Shown here: positions 1 to 8,345 of the stretch, one piece after another
Layout: each line of letters opens with the position of its first letter
How positions within the stretch are numbered: position 1 is the first letter of the stretch
Assembly (NCBI GenBank): GCA_023435805.1
Contig: JAEZMC010000430.1
Location: 1 to 13,090 of the forward strand
Direction of reading: 5' to 3'
Origin: Bacillota bacterium
GTDB taxonomy: Bacteria > Bacillota > Clostridia > Acetivibrionales > DTU013
DNA length: 13,090 nt
Position numbers and translations under genes: made by a program
The notes under the pieces: model-generated
The model's database searches: none
What the model was told of the DNA's origin: nothing
The model's input: the letters and a program-made list of their open reading frames with translations, nothing else

Positions 1-39
1 GCGGCAGCCATTTTCATACTTCTTCCTCAGGGAGCGCAG
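1..39 (+). other. C-terminal part of a Sec signal peptide
   Basis: In the frame of the surface protein the first 13 codons read AAIFILLPQGAQA. This is a hydrophobic core, a helix-breaking Pro-Gln-Gly, then Ala-X-Ala, the classical signal peptidase I site. The mature protein would begin at Ile-Thr-Pro. The positively charged n-region and the start codon lie upstream of the window. This is the reason for rejecting the ATG at 58 as the start. Confidence 0.8.
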
Positions 40-3000
40 GCAATCACTCCACAGACAATGACTCTCACAGCCTTTCCTTCACCCCCGGACGAGGATACGA
101 GTGTGAGGCTTGAGTGGGATTCCGTGCCTGGAGCAAATACGTATCAATTGCTGAGAGCAGAAGGAAATGCTGCAGCTGTGGAGATCGCCGTTATTGACAC
201 AGGCAGTGTGCTGAATCCGTTTACGTATACGGATACAGGCTTGACGCCGGCGACCAATTATACATATATAATAAAAGCCTTTTCCGATGGAGTGACGGCC
301 TCCCCACTGGATCAAAAAACGGCGCCGATCACTACGACAGATATGATCAAGCCTTATGATATAAAGGCGGTATATGACATCAATTCCAAATATGTTGCAT
401 TAAACTGGAAAAGCTCGGCTGCGGCTACCCACAGTATCATTTTACTTTATGAAGGTGATACGCTTTCAAAAATTTATAATACCCTTTCTACATTCTCTGT
501 GGTCTTACCTTTGGAAAGTATGGCTCCTCAGAGCTTTTACATTGTATCCTCCGACGGCATTCATATGAGCAAATCGGATGCAATTCCCGTTACTCCGATT
601 GAGCCTCCGTTTATTGAAGCAACAGCTGCCAATGGTACAACAACGATAACATGGAAGAAGGCATTCCCTCAAATCGGTCAATTCCAGCTTGAGCGCTCCA
701 AATGGAACGAACCGTCCTGGGGCAACTGGTCCATTGTCAACGGGTCTCTTTCAGGAACAAGCGTGACGGACACACCTTCCGAGGGAGGACAATACCGCTA
801 CAGGCTCGGTGCCAAAGAAGAGAGCAGCTATTCGGGCTACAGCAACATATCGGGAAACACCAGCGGACTTCCGGCTCCCACCAGCTTAACACTTTCGATT
901 GCCTCAAGCAGCAGGATTGACCTTTCCTGGGCAAATGGCGCGGGTAACACAGCAAGCATCCAGGTAATGCGGAAGCAGGCCGACGGAACATTTGCCGTCA
1001 TCGCCACACTTCCCCCCACAGCCGTATCGACCTCTGACGCCGCAATTACCGTGACACCCGGAACGGTATATACATACCGTGTGCGTGCGTATGAAACCCC
1101 TTCAAATTATTCGGCTTCGGCGGAGGCCAGCATATCGGCTACCCTTCCTGCAGCGCCTTCGCCATTGTATGCCAATGTGGTTTCCACCTCGGCGGTCACG
1201 CTGAACTGGGCGGACAAATCCTCAAATGAAACCGGCTTCAGGATTGAACGGCTTACGGACTCGGGCACGTTTACTGAAATTGGCACCGTGGCAGCCGATA
1301 CGACGACTTATACCGACACTGCCGTTTCCACCGGCCATACATACATATACAGAGTGCGTTCCTATAACGCCCTTGGAAATTCCGCTTATTCCAATGAAGT
1401 GACGATCGACGCCTGGGATGCCATTGTGCCGGACAGGCTCACGGTCACGCCTGTATCAGCCACCCGGCTGGATCTGTCCTGGGGCTATTCCGGAACTTCC
1501 GGCTATAAAACGATTATTGAACGTAAAACCGGAACGGACGGTACCTGGTCCGTCATTTACACATCGGTCGCCGGTGCGCTGAAATACAGCGATACGGGGC
1601 TGTCGCCCAATACAAGATACTTTTACAGGGTTCGCAAAGCCATGGGCACAGGTGCTTCAGGCATGGCATATCCCAATAACGATATAGGCATCGGCGCGTA
1701 TACACTGCTGGGCAACCTAACCTTAACCGGAAGCGCGGCATCCGGTAATACGATCTATCTGACCTGGTCGGGAAATACCGGAAGCACGGACGTAGTGATC
1801 GAACGGAAGATGTCCAGCGGTGCGTTCAGCGCGCTCACCACGGTCAGCTCTTCCACTACGGGCTGGTACGATACGACGGGGCTGGTACCCGGCGCTTATT
1901 ATACGTACCGTATCAAGGCAAAAAGCTCAACTAACGAATCGGTTTACTCCAATGAACTGACGGTGCAGAACCTTTACATGGAGGCACCGTCGAGCCTGTC
2001 CGTAACAGTCAGCTCCAATTCAGCCATCGAGCTGAACTGGAAGGACAATTCCTCTGACGAAACCGGCTTTGAGATATGGCGCAGTGTATACGGTTCGGGA
2101 ACTTATGCATTGTTTGCAACCGTTGGGAAAAATGTAACGACCTATACGGATACCACTGTTCAGGCGGGAGTGCAGTATTACTACATGGTCAGGGCTTACA
2201 CCGCTTCCGGCAGCCTGTATTCGCCCTACTCCAATACCGCCTCGGTCGGGGTGGGCCTGATCAATCCTCCGTCCAATTTGTACTATACCTATATATCCAG
2301 CTCGCAGGTACTGCTGAGATGGACGGATACCTCTGACAATGAGAGCGGCTTCAAGCTTGAGTGGAAAATCGGGGCGGAAGGAACCTGGAATATATATACT
2401 TGGCTGTCTCCCAATGTAACGGCTTATACCGTTTCCAACCTCAACCCTTATACGAAATACTACTTCAGAGTCCGCGCCTATAGTTCCACGGGCAATGCAG
2501 ACTCCCTCAGCAGTGAAATACTGGTTTCCACAGCCATACCGGCTGCCCCTTCCGAATTGAAGGCTTCGGCTTCGTCGGCTTCCCAGGTTAAACTCACCTG
2601 GAAGGACAACTCAGACAGCGAGGATGGCTTCAGAATTTTTAGAAAGCCTGCAAATGCATACTACTTCGAGCCGCTGGCCGAGGTGGGGAAGAACATAACC
2701 TCCTATACGGATGGCAGCCTGACGGCAGGGATGCGCTATTATTACAAGGTGGCAGCCTATAATGCGACAGGTTCGTCGGAAAGCAGCGAGGTTGAAGTCA
2801 GAACCAATACAAAAGCAACGTTTTCCGATCTGGGCAGTTCAGCCTCCTGGGCAAGGGAGGCGATTGAGAATCTGGCCGGCCTGGGTATTATGAAGGGTGT
2901 GACGGCCACGAAGATCATGCCGAATAATACCGTTTCAAAGGCCGAGTTTACCGCCATGGTCGTCCGGGCCTTCAAGCTGGATACGGCGCCTGTGGGAAGT

Positions 3001-3363
3001 ATGGCGGATGTGAAGCTCAATAAATGGTATTATAGGGAAGTCATGATCGCTGAAAATTTCGGGATCATATCGGGAGATGAAAAAAACAGGTTTTATCCGG
3101 AAGCGGCCATAACACGCGAGGAAATCGCCGTCATGCTGTTCAAGGCACTGGAGCATTCGGGGAGGGAATATGCCGGCCATGATCATTCCGTGCTGGAGAA
3201 ATTTGCCGATAAAAATATGGTGTCCCCCCATGCTTTGGCCAGTATGGCTACGCTTGTGGGCGAAGGCATCATGGAGGGCCTCCCGGGCAGTGCAATCGGG
3301 CCGAAGTATACGGCAACCCGGGCACAGGCTGCGGTGTTTTTATACAGAGCACTGAACAAATAA
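1..3363 (+). CDS. Secreted S-layer-anchored multi-Fn3 surface protein (5' end missing)
   Basis: The open frame runs in from the left edge. The first in-window ATG, at 58, is not the start: the 19 codons before it are open and read as the end of a signal peptide (hydrophobic AAIFILLP, then an AQA cleavage motif). About 1120 residues are visible. They form about ten Fn3 domains (61-2808) followed by three SLH repeats (2809-3360), ending at TAA. Fn3 modules are beta-sandwich spacer or binding units. SLH triplets hold proteins non-covalently to pyruvylated secondary cell-wall polymers of Gram-positive bacteria. The product is therefore inferred to be exported by Sec and displayed on the wall, as an adhesin, scaffold or S-layer-associated protein. 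No catalytic domain is seen, and since only signal-peptide residues are missing, little else should lie upstream. The ligand is unknown. Domain calls are from motif reading, so Fn3 boundaries are approximate, and the first three domains are the most divergent. Confidence 0.9.
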   Translation, partial: AAAIFILLPQGAQAITPQTMTLTAFPSPPDEDTSVRLEWDSVPGANTYQLLRAEGNAAAVEIAVIDTGSVLNPFTYTDTGLTPATNYTYIIKAFSDGVTASPLDQKTAPITTTDMIKPYDIKAVYDINSKYVALNWKSSAAATHSIILLYEGDTLSKIYNTLSTFSVVLPLESMAPQSFYIVSSDGIHMSKSDAIPVTPIEPPFIEATAANGTTTITWKKAFPQIGQFQLERSKWNEPSWGNWSIVNGSLSGTSVTDTPSEGGQYRYRLGAKEESSYSGYSNISGNTSGLPAPTSLTLSIASSSRIDLSWANGAGNTASIQVMRKQADGTFAVIATLPPTAVSTSDAAITVTPGTVYTYRVRAYETPSNYSASAEASISATLPAAPSPLYANVVSTSAVTLNWADKSSNETGFRIERLTDSGTFTEIGTVAADTTTYTDTAVSTGHTYIYRVRSYNALGNSAYSNEVTIDAWDAIVPDRLTVTPVSATRLDLSWGYSGTSGYKTIIERKTGTDGTWSVIYTSVAGALKYSDTGLSPNTRYFYRVRKAMGTGASGMAYPNNDIGIGAYTLLGNLTLTGSAASGNTIYLTWSGNTGSTDVVIERKMSSGAFSALTTVSSSTTGWYDTTGLVPGAYYTYRIKAKSSTNESVYSNELTVQNLYMEAPSSLSVTVSSNSAIELNWKDNSSDETGFEIWRSVYGSGTYALFATVGKNVTTYTDTTVQAGVQYYYMVRAYTASGSLYSPYSNTASVGVGLINPPSNLYYTYISSSQVLLRWTDTSDNESGFKLEWKIGAEGTWNIYTWLSPNVTAYTVSNLNPYTKYYFRVRAYSSTGNADSLSSEILVSTAIPAAPSELKASASSASQVKLTWKDNSDSEDGFRIFRKPANAYYFEPLAEVGKNITSYTDGSLTAGMRYYYKVAAYNATGSSESSEVEVRTNTKATFSDLGSSASWAREAIENLAGLGIMKGVTATKIMPNNTVSKAEFTAMVVRAFKLDTAPVGSMADVKLNKWYYREVMIAENFGIISGDEKNRFYPEAAITREEIAVMLFKALEHSGREYAGHDHSVLEKFADKNMVSPHALASMATLVGEGIMEGLPGSAIGPKYTATRAQAAVFLYRALNK
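61..2808 (+). repeat. Array of about ten Fn3 domains within the surface protein
   Basis: Approximate domain borders are 61-345, 346-603, 604-867, 868-1149, 1150-1410, 1411-1701, 1702-1977, 1978-2250, 2251-2532 and 2533-2808. Each unit of about 85-97 residues has the Fn3 marks: a proline-rich or small-residue lead-in, a Trp on strand B (LSW, LNW, LTW, LRW), an ERK/ERL-like strand C, a Y(T/S)D turn, and a strand F motif YxYRVRAY. Domains 5, 8, 9 and 10 share an insert of the form WxDxSxxExGF. Domains 4, 6 and 7 have a shorter, acid-poor loop. Domains 1-3 are more divergent. Repeats are similar in protein but clearly diverged in DNA, so recent tandem duplication is unlikely. Confidence 0.8.
2809..3360 (+). 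repeat. Three SLH repeats anchoring the surface protein to the wall
   Basis: The approximate repeats are 2809-2982, 2983-3162 and 3163-3360. Repeat 1 starts with FSDL and has WAREAIENLAGLGIMKG, then VSKAEF. Repeat 2 has WYYREVMIAENFGIISG, then ITREEI. Repeat 3 has FADKNMVSPHA, GEGIMEG, then ATRAQA before the final YRAL. The ITRAE-like tripeptides are the conserved polymer-binding positions of SLH domains, so all three repeats look intact, though each departs slightly from the consensus. A C-terminal position for the triplet is common in clostridial surface proteins. Confidence 0.9.
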
Positions 3364-3405
3364 CACAAATTACCATGCGGGAAAGATGATGCAGACCGGT
3401 TGATA

Positions 3406-3444
3406 AATATGGTAAAAAGCTTCAAGCGGGGGTATAATATGGTA
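3406..3444 (+). repeat. Direct repeat AATATGGTA with 30-base period
   Basis: AATATGGTA occurs at 3406-3414 and 3436-3444. The second copy overlaps the -10 box, the first the -35 region. A third, inverted half-copy (TTACCAT, 3370-3376) can pair with ATGGTAA at 3409-3415. The 30-base period is close to three helical turns, so one protein could bind both copies on the same DNA face. This is short, AT-rich sequence and could be chance. Confidence 0.3.
3410..3438 (+). promoter_or_regulatory. Candidate sigma-A promoter for the peptidase pair
   Basis: A perfect -10 hexamer TATAAT lies at 3433-3438. With a 17-base spacer the -35 position is TGGTAA (3410-3415), which matches TTGACA at only three of six places. 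A better hexamer, TTGATA at 3400-3405, is 27 bases away and too far. Either the promoter needs an activator or its -35 is simply weak. It would start transcription about 40 bases before the pepF start codon. Confidence 0.5.
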
Positions 3445-3484
3445 GGGACTCCGGTTGAAAAGAAATTGATAGAGGAGAAATAAT

Positions 3485-5293
3485 ATGGCTGTCACGAATA
3501 ATCATGCACTGCCTGCCAGGGAAGAAATTGATGCAAAGTACAAATGGAAGCTTGAAGACATATATGCAAATGATGCCGCATGGGAAGAGGACTTCAAAAG
3601 GGTGCGCCGGATGTCCGGTGAAATGGCTTCCTACAAAGGAAGGCTTTCAACGGATATGAACCTGCTGGTGGAATGCCTGAAGCTCAGCGACGATATGCTG
3701 GCTCTGAATGACAAGGTTTTTGTATATGCCAGGATGAGGCGTGATGAAGATAACGCCGTATCCAAATACCAGGCTCTGACCGACAGAGCCATGGCGCTGA
3801 GCACCGAGGTATATGCTTCGGTATCGTTCATTACCCCGGAGATCATTTCCATTGACGAGGAGCAGTTGAAAAAGAGCATAGATGAGGTGGAAGGCCTCTC
3901 TTTATACCGGCAGTTTATCTGCGAGCTGTTGAGACAAAAGCGGCATATCCTGACGGACAGGGAGGAGGAGCTGCTGGCGCTTTCAGCGGACATCGGCCAC
4001 GCCCCCTCCGATATTTTCACCATGTTCAACAACGCGGATATCAAATTTCCCTTTATTAAAGATGAAAACGGACAAGAGGTGGAACTGACAAAGGGGCGAT
4101 ATATCAAATTCCTTGAGTCAAAGGACAGGAAAGTCAGGGAGGATGCCTTCCGTTCACTTTACAGCTCCTATTCCGCCATGAAAAATACGCTGGCGGCATC
4201 GCTGAACAGCAATATAAAAAAGAACAGGTTCTACGCCATGGTGCGCAAATATGATTCGAGCCTCAGTGTTTCGCTCGACAGTGATAGCGTACCGGTCACC
4301 GTATATGACAACCTGATTGGCACCGTCAATAAAAACCTGCCGCTGCTGCACAGGTATCTGAGGCTTCGCAAGAAGGCACTGAAGCTGGAGGAACTGCATA
4401 TGTACGACCTGTATGTTCCGATCGTGGAAGAACCGCCGAAGCAGGTACCCTATGAGGAGGCGCTGGACCTTGTGGCCAGGGGCCTTTCACCCATGGGCTG
4501 CAAATACCTGGAGGATCTGGATGCGGCGTTCAAGTCGGGTTGGATCGATGTGTATGAAAATCAGGGAAAGACCAGCGGCGCTTATTCCTGGGGCACCCAC
4601 CTGACTCATCCCTATGTGCTGCTGAACTATCAGGGCACAATAAACGATGTATTCACCCTTGCACATGAGATGGGGCATGCCATGCATTCGTACTACACGA
4701 ACAAAACGCAGCCCTATATCTATTCCGAATATAAGATTTTCGTCGCGGAGGTGGCCTCCACGGTGAATGAAGCGCTGCTGATCCATTATCTGCTGGCAAA
4801 TACAGCTGACAAAAGGGAGAAGGCTTACCTGCTGAACCATTATCTTGAGGAATTCAGGGGTACGTTGTTCAGGCAGACCATGTTTGCCGAGTTCGAGAAG
4901 GTCACCCACAGCATGATCGAAAACGGTGAAGCACTGACTGCACAAGAGCTCTGCAGGATTTACAGAGGCTTGAACGAGAAATACTTCGGGCCTGAGGTGG
5001 TCATTGACAATGAAATCGATATGGAGTGGGCACGTATTCCGCACTTCTATTCCAGCTTCTATGTATACAAGTATGCCACCGGCATATCAGCCGCGGCGTC
5101 CTTGTCCCGGCAGATCCTGAGTGAGGGAACGTCCGCGGTGGAGCGCTATACCCAGTTTCTCAAGAGTGGCGGCTCCGATTATCCGCTGGAGCTGCTGAAG
5201 AAAGCGGGTGTCGACCTGTCGGAGCCCGGTCCGGTGGAGGATGCTATGAAGGTATTTGAATCCATATTGGACGAACTGGAGAAATTGTTATAA
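3485..5293 (+). CDS. pepF: Oligoendopeptidase F (M3 family zinc metallopeptidase)
   Basis: A 602-residue protein of normal PepF length with no signal peptide, so cytoplasmic. PepF enzymes cut oligopeptides of roughly 7-17 residues, in peptide nutrition or turnover of signal peptides. The zinc site is intact: HEMGH at residues 394-398 gives two His ligands and the catalytic Glu395, and Glu422 in AEVAST is placed as the third ligand. The conserved C-terminal substrate-binding stretch with His520, Tyr522 and Tyr526-Tyr530 (PHFYSSFYVYKYATG) is present. The N-terminal third is the helical PepF-type lid domain. ATG at 3485 follows AGAGGAG with a 7-base spacer. The M29 aminopeptidase gene begins 24 bases after the stop, so the two are probably cotranscribed. 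No key residue is missing. Confidence 0.95.
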   Translation: MAVTNNHALPAREEIDAKYKWKLEDIYANDAAWEEDFKRVRRMSGEMASYKGRLSTDMNLLVECLKLSDDMLALNDKVFVYARMRRDEDNAVSKYQALTDRAMALSTEVYASVSFITPEIISIDEEQLKKSIDEVEGLSLYRQFICELLRQKRHILTDREEELLALSADIGHAPSDIFTMFNNADIKFPFIKDENGQEVELTKGRYIKFLESKDRKVREDAFRSLYSSYSAMKNTLAASLNSNIKKNRFYAMVRKYDSSLSVSLDSDSVPVTVYDNLIGTVNKNLPLLHRYLRLRKKALKLEELHMYDLYVPIVEEPPKQVPYEEALDLVARGLSPMGCKYLEDLDAAFKSGWIDVYENQGKTSGAYSWGTHLTHPYVLLNYQGTINDVFTLAHEMGHAMHSYYTNKTQPYIYSEYKIFVAEVASTVNEALLIHYLLANTADKREKAYLLNHYLEEFRGTLFRQTMFAEFEKVTHSMIENGEALTAQELCRIYRGLNEKYFGPEVVIDNEIDMEWARIPHFYSSFYVYKYATGISAAASLSRQILSEGTSAVERYTQFLKSGGSDYPLELLKKAGVDLSEPGPVEDAMKVFESILDELEKLL

Positions 5294-5317
5294 CAAAAAA
5301 CAAATGGAGAAAAGCAT

Positions 5318-6433
5318 ATGACGGATCCAAGAATAGAAACACTTGCAAAAAACCTCGTCAATTATTCATGCGAAATCAAACCCGGCGAAAAGGTACTGAT
5401 TGAGATCATTGGCTTTGAACTGCCGCTGACAAAGGCACTTGTGAAGGAAGTGTACAAGGCAGGCGGCCTGCCGTTTGTGACCATTAAAAATGACGAGATC
5501 AAACGCGCCCTGCTCAACGGCTGCAGTGAGGAGCAAATCAGGCTGATGGCGGAATTCGAGCTGATGCGCATGAGGGAAATGGACGCTTATATCGGCATCC
5601 GGGCAGGAAGCAACGCAAATGAATTGGGAGATATCCCGGACGACAGGATAAAGCTTTACAACAAACTGTTTGCCATGCCCGTGCACATGGAACAGCGGGT
5701 GGAGCATACCAAATGGGTGGTTCTCCGATACCCCAACAGTGCCATGGCGCAAATGGCGGAGATGTCAACGGAGGCATTTGAGGAATTTTATTTTAATGTC
5801 TGCAACCTGGATTATGCAAAAATGTCCAGAGCCATGGACAGCCTGGTGAAAGTCATGGAGCGGACCGACCGGGTGAGGATCACCGGAAGGGATACCGACC
5901 TGTCCTTCTCCATAAAGGGCATGCCTGCCGTCAAATGTGAAGGGAAGCGCAATATTCCGGACGGAGAAGTGTATTCGGCACCGCTGAAAACATCTGTCAA
6001 CGGGGTCATTACCTACAATACGCCCGCAAAATTTCAGGGTTTTACCTATGAAAACATCCGGCTTGAATTCAAGGACGGCAAAATTATCAACGCTACGGCC
6101 AATGATACCGAAAAAATCAACCGCATTTTTGACATTGACGAAGGCGCCCGGTACGTCGGAGAGTTCTCGCTCGGCGTCAACCCCTTTATAGAGAAGCCCA
6201 TGAAGGATACGCTGTTTGATGAGAAAATCAAAGGCAGCCTCCACTTTACACCCGGCAACTGTTATAACCGGTGTGACAACGGAAACAAGTCCGCTCTGCA
6301 CTGGGATCTGGTATTTATTCAACGGCCGGAATACGGCGGCGGAGAGATCTGGTTCGACGATGTGCTGATCCGCAAGGACGGGGTTTTTGTATTGGAGGAG
6401 CTTACATGCCTCAACCCCGATAAACTTGTGTAA
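5318..6433 (+). CDS. M29-family metalloaminopeptidase (AmpS/aminopeptidase T type)
   Basis: A 371-residue cytoplasmic exopeptidase. M29 enzymes remove N-terminal residues, often Leu or other hydrophobic residues, using two metal ions (Zn or Co). The N-terminal half has the alpha/beta fold seen in GEKVLIEIIG and the AGGLPFV turn. The C-terminal half carries the metal ligands expected from the family: Glu217 (GEVYSAP), Glu282 (GEFSLG), His309 (LHFTPGNCY, with Tyr316), and His328 and Asp330 (HWDL). All are present, so it should be active. It is shorter than the roughly 410-residue Bacillus and Thermus members but has every motif. ATG at 5318 is preceded by GGAGA at 5306-5310 with a 7-base spacer. 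Lying 24 bases behind pepF, it probably finishes digestion of PepF products. Substrate preference cannot be read from the sequence. Confidence 0.92.
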   Translation: MTDPRIETLAKNLVNYSCEIKPGEKVLIEIIGFELPLTKALVKEVYKAGGLPFVTIKNDEIKRALLNGCSEEQIRLMAEFELMRMREMDAYIGIRAGSNANELGDIPDDRIKLYNKLFAMPVHMEQRVEHTKWVVLRYPNSAMAQMAEMSTEAFEEFYFNVCNLDYAKMSRAMDSLVKVMERTDRVRITGRDTDLSFSIKGMPAVKCEGKRNIPDGEVYSAPLKTSVNGVITYNTPAKFQGFTYENIRLEFKDGKIINATANDTEKINRIFDIDEGARYVGEFSLGVNPFIEKPMKDTLFDEKIKGSLHFTPGNCYNRCDNGNKSALHWDLVFIQRPEYGGGEIWFDDVLIRKDGVFVLEELTCLNPDKLV

Positions 6434-6482
6434 GAGCCTCAACCACCTTTGCTTTGGACGGGATCCGTTTTTGTGAGGTATT
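6434..6482 (+). other. Short gap before the histidine kinase gene
   Basis: These 49 bases show no convincing promoter or terminator. TGAGG at 6474-6478 serves as ribosome binding site with a short 4-base spacer to ATG 6483. CCTCA at 6437-6441 is its exact complement and could mask it in the mRNA, but the 32-base loop makes that pairing weak. The kinase could be read through from the peptidase genes or use a promoter inside the aminopeptidase gene that I do not recognise. Confidence 0.4.
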
Positions 6483-7601
6483 ATGGAGAATTGGGTTATC
6501 GGCACCAGGATGGTCATTATGCTGTACTGCATCGTACGGTATGTACAGGGAGATATGGGAAACATACCCCTGGTTGTGTTAATGGTGCTGTTATATATCT
6601 GTACCAGCATGCTCTCGTATATTTTTAAAAGAGTTCTGCTTAAACGGTGCTTTTTGTTCTCATCCATTATCCTTTTGTTTATTGCTACGCTTTACATCGA
6701 ACCGTTGTTTATCCTGCTGATTGCGGCGGATATCCTGGAGCTGGCCTCCGGCATTACTGAAAATCTGTGGATTTGGACGGCCGGCATAGCGCTTCCTGTT
6801 ACGATATGCGATAGAAACCTGCTGCCTGAATACCTGCTGGTCGGTATTTTTAGTCTGCTGGTTTTTTTGTTAATTACGAGGATCTATACATCTCTTTTGG
6901 AGGTTAAAAGGGTCAACCAAAGGCTCCGGGACAGAAATGAAGAGCTCAACAGCAGACTTGATGCCGGCAGTGAATATGAAACCCAGGTGCGTTACCTTTC
7001 CCAGCTCGAGGAAAGAAACAGCCTGGCACAGAAGATTCATGACAGGGTGGGTCATACGCTGGCGGGAAGCATCATTCAGCTGGAAGCAGCAGGGATGATA
7101 ATCGAAAAGGACAGGACCAAGGCGGCGGATATCATCTCGACTGTTACCTGCAACCTCAAGGAAGGGATGGAAAGCATCCGGTCTGCACTCCGGAATATCA
7201 AACCGGCGCCGGAGCAGCTGGGCGTCAACAGGCTCAAGCTGATCCTGGAGGAGTTCACACTGGCGCATTCCATCAGGACACACCTGTCCTATCATGGCAG
7301 CCTGGATGCGATCACGCATCTTCAATGGAAAATTATCATGGACAATGTACAGGAAGCGCTGACCAACGCGCTTAAATATTCAGGTGCAACAGAAATTAAC
7401 ATAAAGCTTGAGGTTTTGAACAGATTGATCAAGGCGGAAGTGCGCGATAACGGAAAAGGCGCAATTGCCTATAAAAAAGGGATGGGTTTTGCGGGGATGG
7501 AGGAAAGGACGGAGAGTGCCGGGGGTAAGCTTATTCTCGACGGGTTCAGCGGCTTTTCCGTCATAACGCTGCTCCCCGTGGGAGAGAGGACTGAAAAATA
7601 A
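6483..7601 (+). CDS. Membrane sensor histidine kinase, HisKA_3/DesK class (LnrJ/YfiJ-like)
   Basis: A 372-residue kinase. Residues 1 to about 135 form roughly five or six hydrophobic segments with almost no extracytoplasmic loop, so the signal is probably sensed within or at the membrane. Residues about 138-175 are a charged, coiled-coil-like linker. The HisKA_3 dimerisation helix has ERNSLAQKIHDRVGHTL with phosphoacceptor His186. The HATPase domain has the N box DNVQEALTNALKYSG (287-301, Asn295), the G1 box DNGKG (322-326) and a G2 box near GMGFAGMEER. All catalytic motifs are intact. The stop overlaps the regulator start by one base (TAATG), typical of a cognate pair. Order and size resemble B. 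subtilis LnrJ, the linearmycin sensor. That orthology is inferred from context, and the true inducer is unknown. Confidence 0.9.
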   Translation: MENWVIGTRMVIMLYCIVRYVQGDMGNIPLVVLMVLLYICTSMLSYIFKRVLLKRCFLFSSIILLFIATLYIEPLFILLIAADILELASGITENLWIWTAGIALPVTICDRNLLPEYLLVGIFSLLVFLLITRIYTSLLEVKRVNQRLRDRNEELNSRLDAGSEYETQVRYLSQLEERNSLAQKIHDRVGHTLAGSIIQLEAAGMIIEKDRTKAADIISTVTCNLKEGMESIRSALRNIKPAPEQLGVNRLKLILEEFTLAHSIRTHLSYHGSLDAITHLQWKIIMDNVQEALTNALKYSGATEINIKLEVLNRLIKAEVRDNGKGAIAYKKGMGFAGMEERTESAGGKLILDGFSGFSVITLLPVGERTEK

Positions 7602-8242
7602 TGCCGATAAAAGTATTAATCGCAGACGATGATGCGTTGATCAGGGAAGGGTTGAAGATTATCCTTCAGACGGACGAACGGTTCGAGGTGCTGGCCTGTG
7701 TTGAAAACGGCCTGAAGGCGGTGGAATTCTGCGCAAGGGAGCCTGTGGAAGTAGCCCTTTTAGATGTCAGGATGCCAGTACTGGACGGGTTGCAGGCGGC
7801 AAGGGAGATATCGTCGGCGACATCGGCCAAGCCGCTGATCCTGACTACATTTGATGATGACAGCTTTATACTCGACGCCGTTAAAAACGGTGCAAGGGGA
7901 TATCTGCTCAAGGGCAGTCCGCCGTCGAGGATCATGGACGCCATCCGAATTGTCCACGAGGGCGGCACGGTTATGCAGGATGTGGCAATGGATACGATAA
8001 AGGAGCAGCTGTCCGCAGGCAGGAAAAACCAAATTCCGGAAGGCCTGTTTACCGAAAGGGAACAGGAGATCGTCACACTGATTGCAAAAGGTATGTCGAA
8101 CAGGGAAATCGCCGCTCACCTCTATATGTCGGAGGGTACGATCAAGAATTATATATCGGTTATTCTGGATAAAACCGGTTTGGAGCACAGGACACAGATT
8201 GCTATTTATTATCTTACTGGTGAGAAGGGAGAACACGCTTAA
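7601..8242 (+). CDS. NarL/LuxR-type response regulator (LnrK/YfiK-like)
   Basis: A 213-residue regulator. The receiver domain (about 1-120) has acidic residues Asp9-Asp10, phosphoacceptor Asp55 in LLDVRMP, the conserved Thr82/Thr83 and Lys104 in LLKG. The C-terminal LuxR/GerE helix-turn-helix (about 148-205) includes LFTEREQEIVTLIAKGMSN, then EIA and the recognition-helix region SEGTIKNYISVILDK. All signalling residues are present. The ATG overlaps the kinase stop codon by one base and has GAGAGAGGA (7582-7590) with a 10-base spacer, so translation is probably coupled. Phosphorylated by the upstream kinase, it most likely activates the ABC exporter genes, whose promoter region begins just after this gene. 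Confidence 0.94.
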   Translation: MPIKVLIADDDALIREGLKIILQTDERFEVLACVENGLKAVEFCAREPVEVALLDVRMPVLDGLQAAREISSATSAKPLILTTFDDDSFILDAVKNGARGYLLKGSPPSRIMDAIRIVHEGGTVMQDVAMDTIKEQLSAGRKNQIPEGLFTEREQEIVTLIAKGMSNREIAAHLYMSEGTIKNYISVILDKTGLEHRTQIAIYYLTGEKGEHA

Positions 8243-8345
8243 ACGGAAAAGAACAGCGGATGCACGGCATGGGCATGGCAGGACAGGCGGGCTGTCAGGA
8301 TTGCTCAATGCAAACGGCATCGGCGAATATGACTTTAGTAATGTG

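Larger units (their letters stand above)
3364..3484 (+). other. Intergenic region between the surface protein and pepF
   Basis: This 121-base gap contains no strong intrinsic terminator for the upstream gene. It carries a candidate promoter with a perfect TATAAT, two direct copies of AATATGGTA exactly 30 bases apart, an inverted TTACCAT near the left end, and the pepF ribosome binding site (AGAGGAG at 3471-3477). Confidence 0.7.

Noticed and set aside
58..60. ATG at 58 as start of the surface protein
   Set aside because: The upstream in-frame codons form the end of a signal peptide with an AQA cleavage site, so the start lies outside the window.
61..2808. Recent tandem DNA duplication in the Fn3 region
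   Set aside because: The repeats are visible in protein but not as long near-identical DNA stretches.
5765..6667. A 300-codon open frame on the minus strand
   Set aside because: It lies opposite the well-supported M29 aminopeptidase and the start of the kinase gene, has no family-like motif and is a shadow of those genes.
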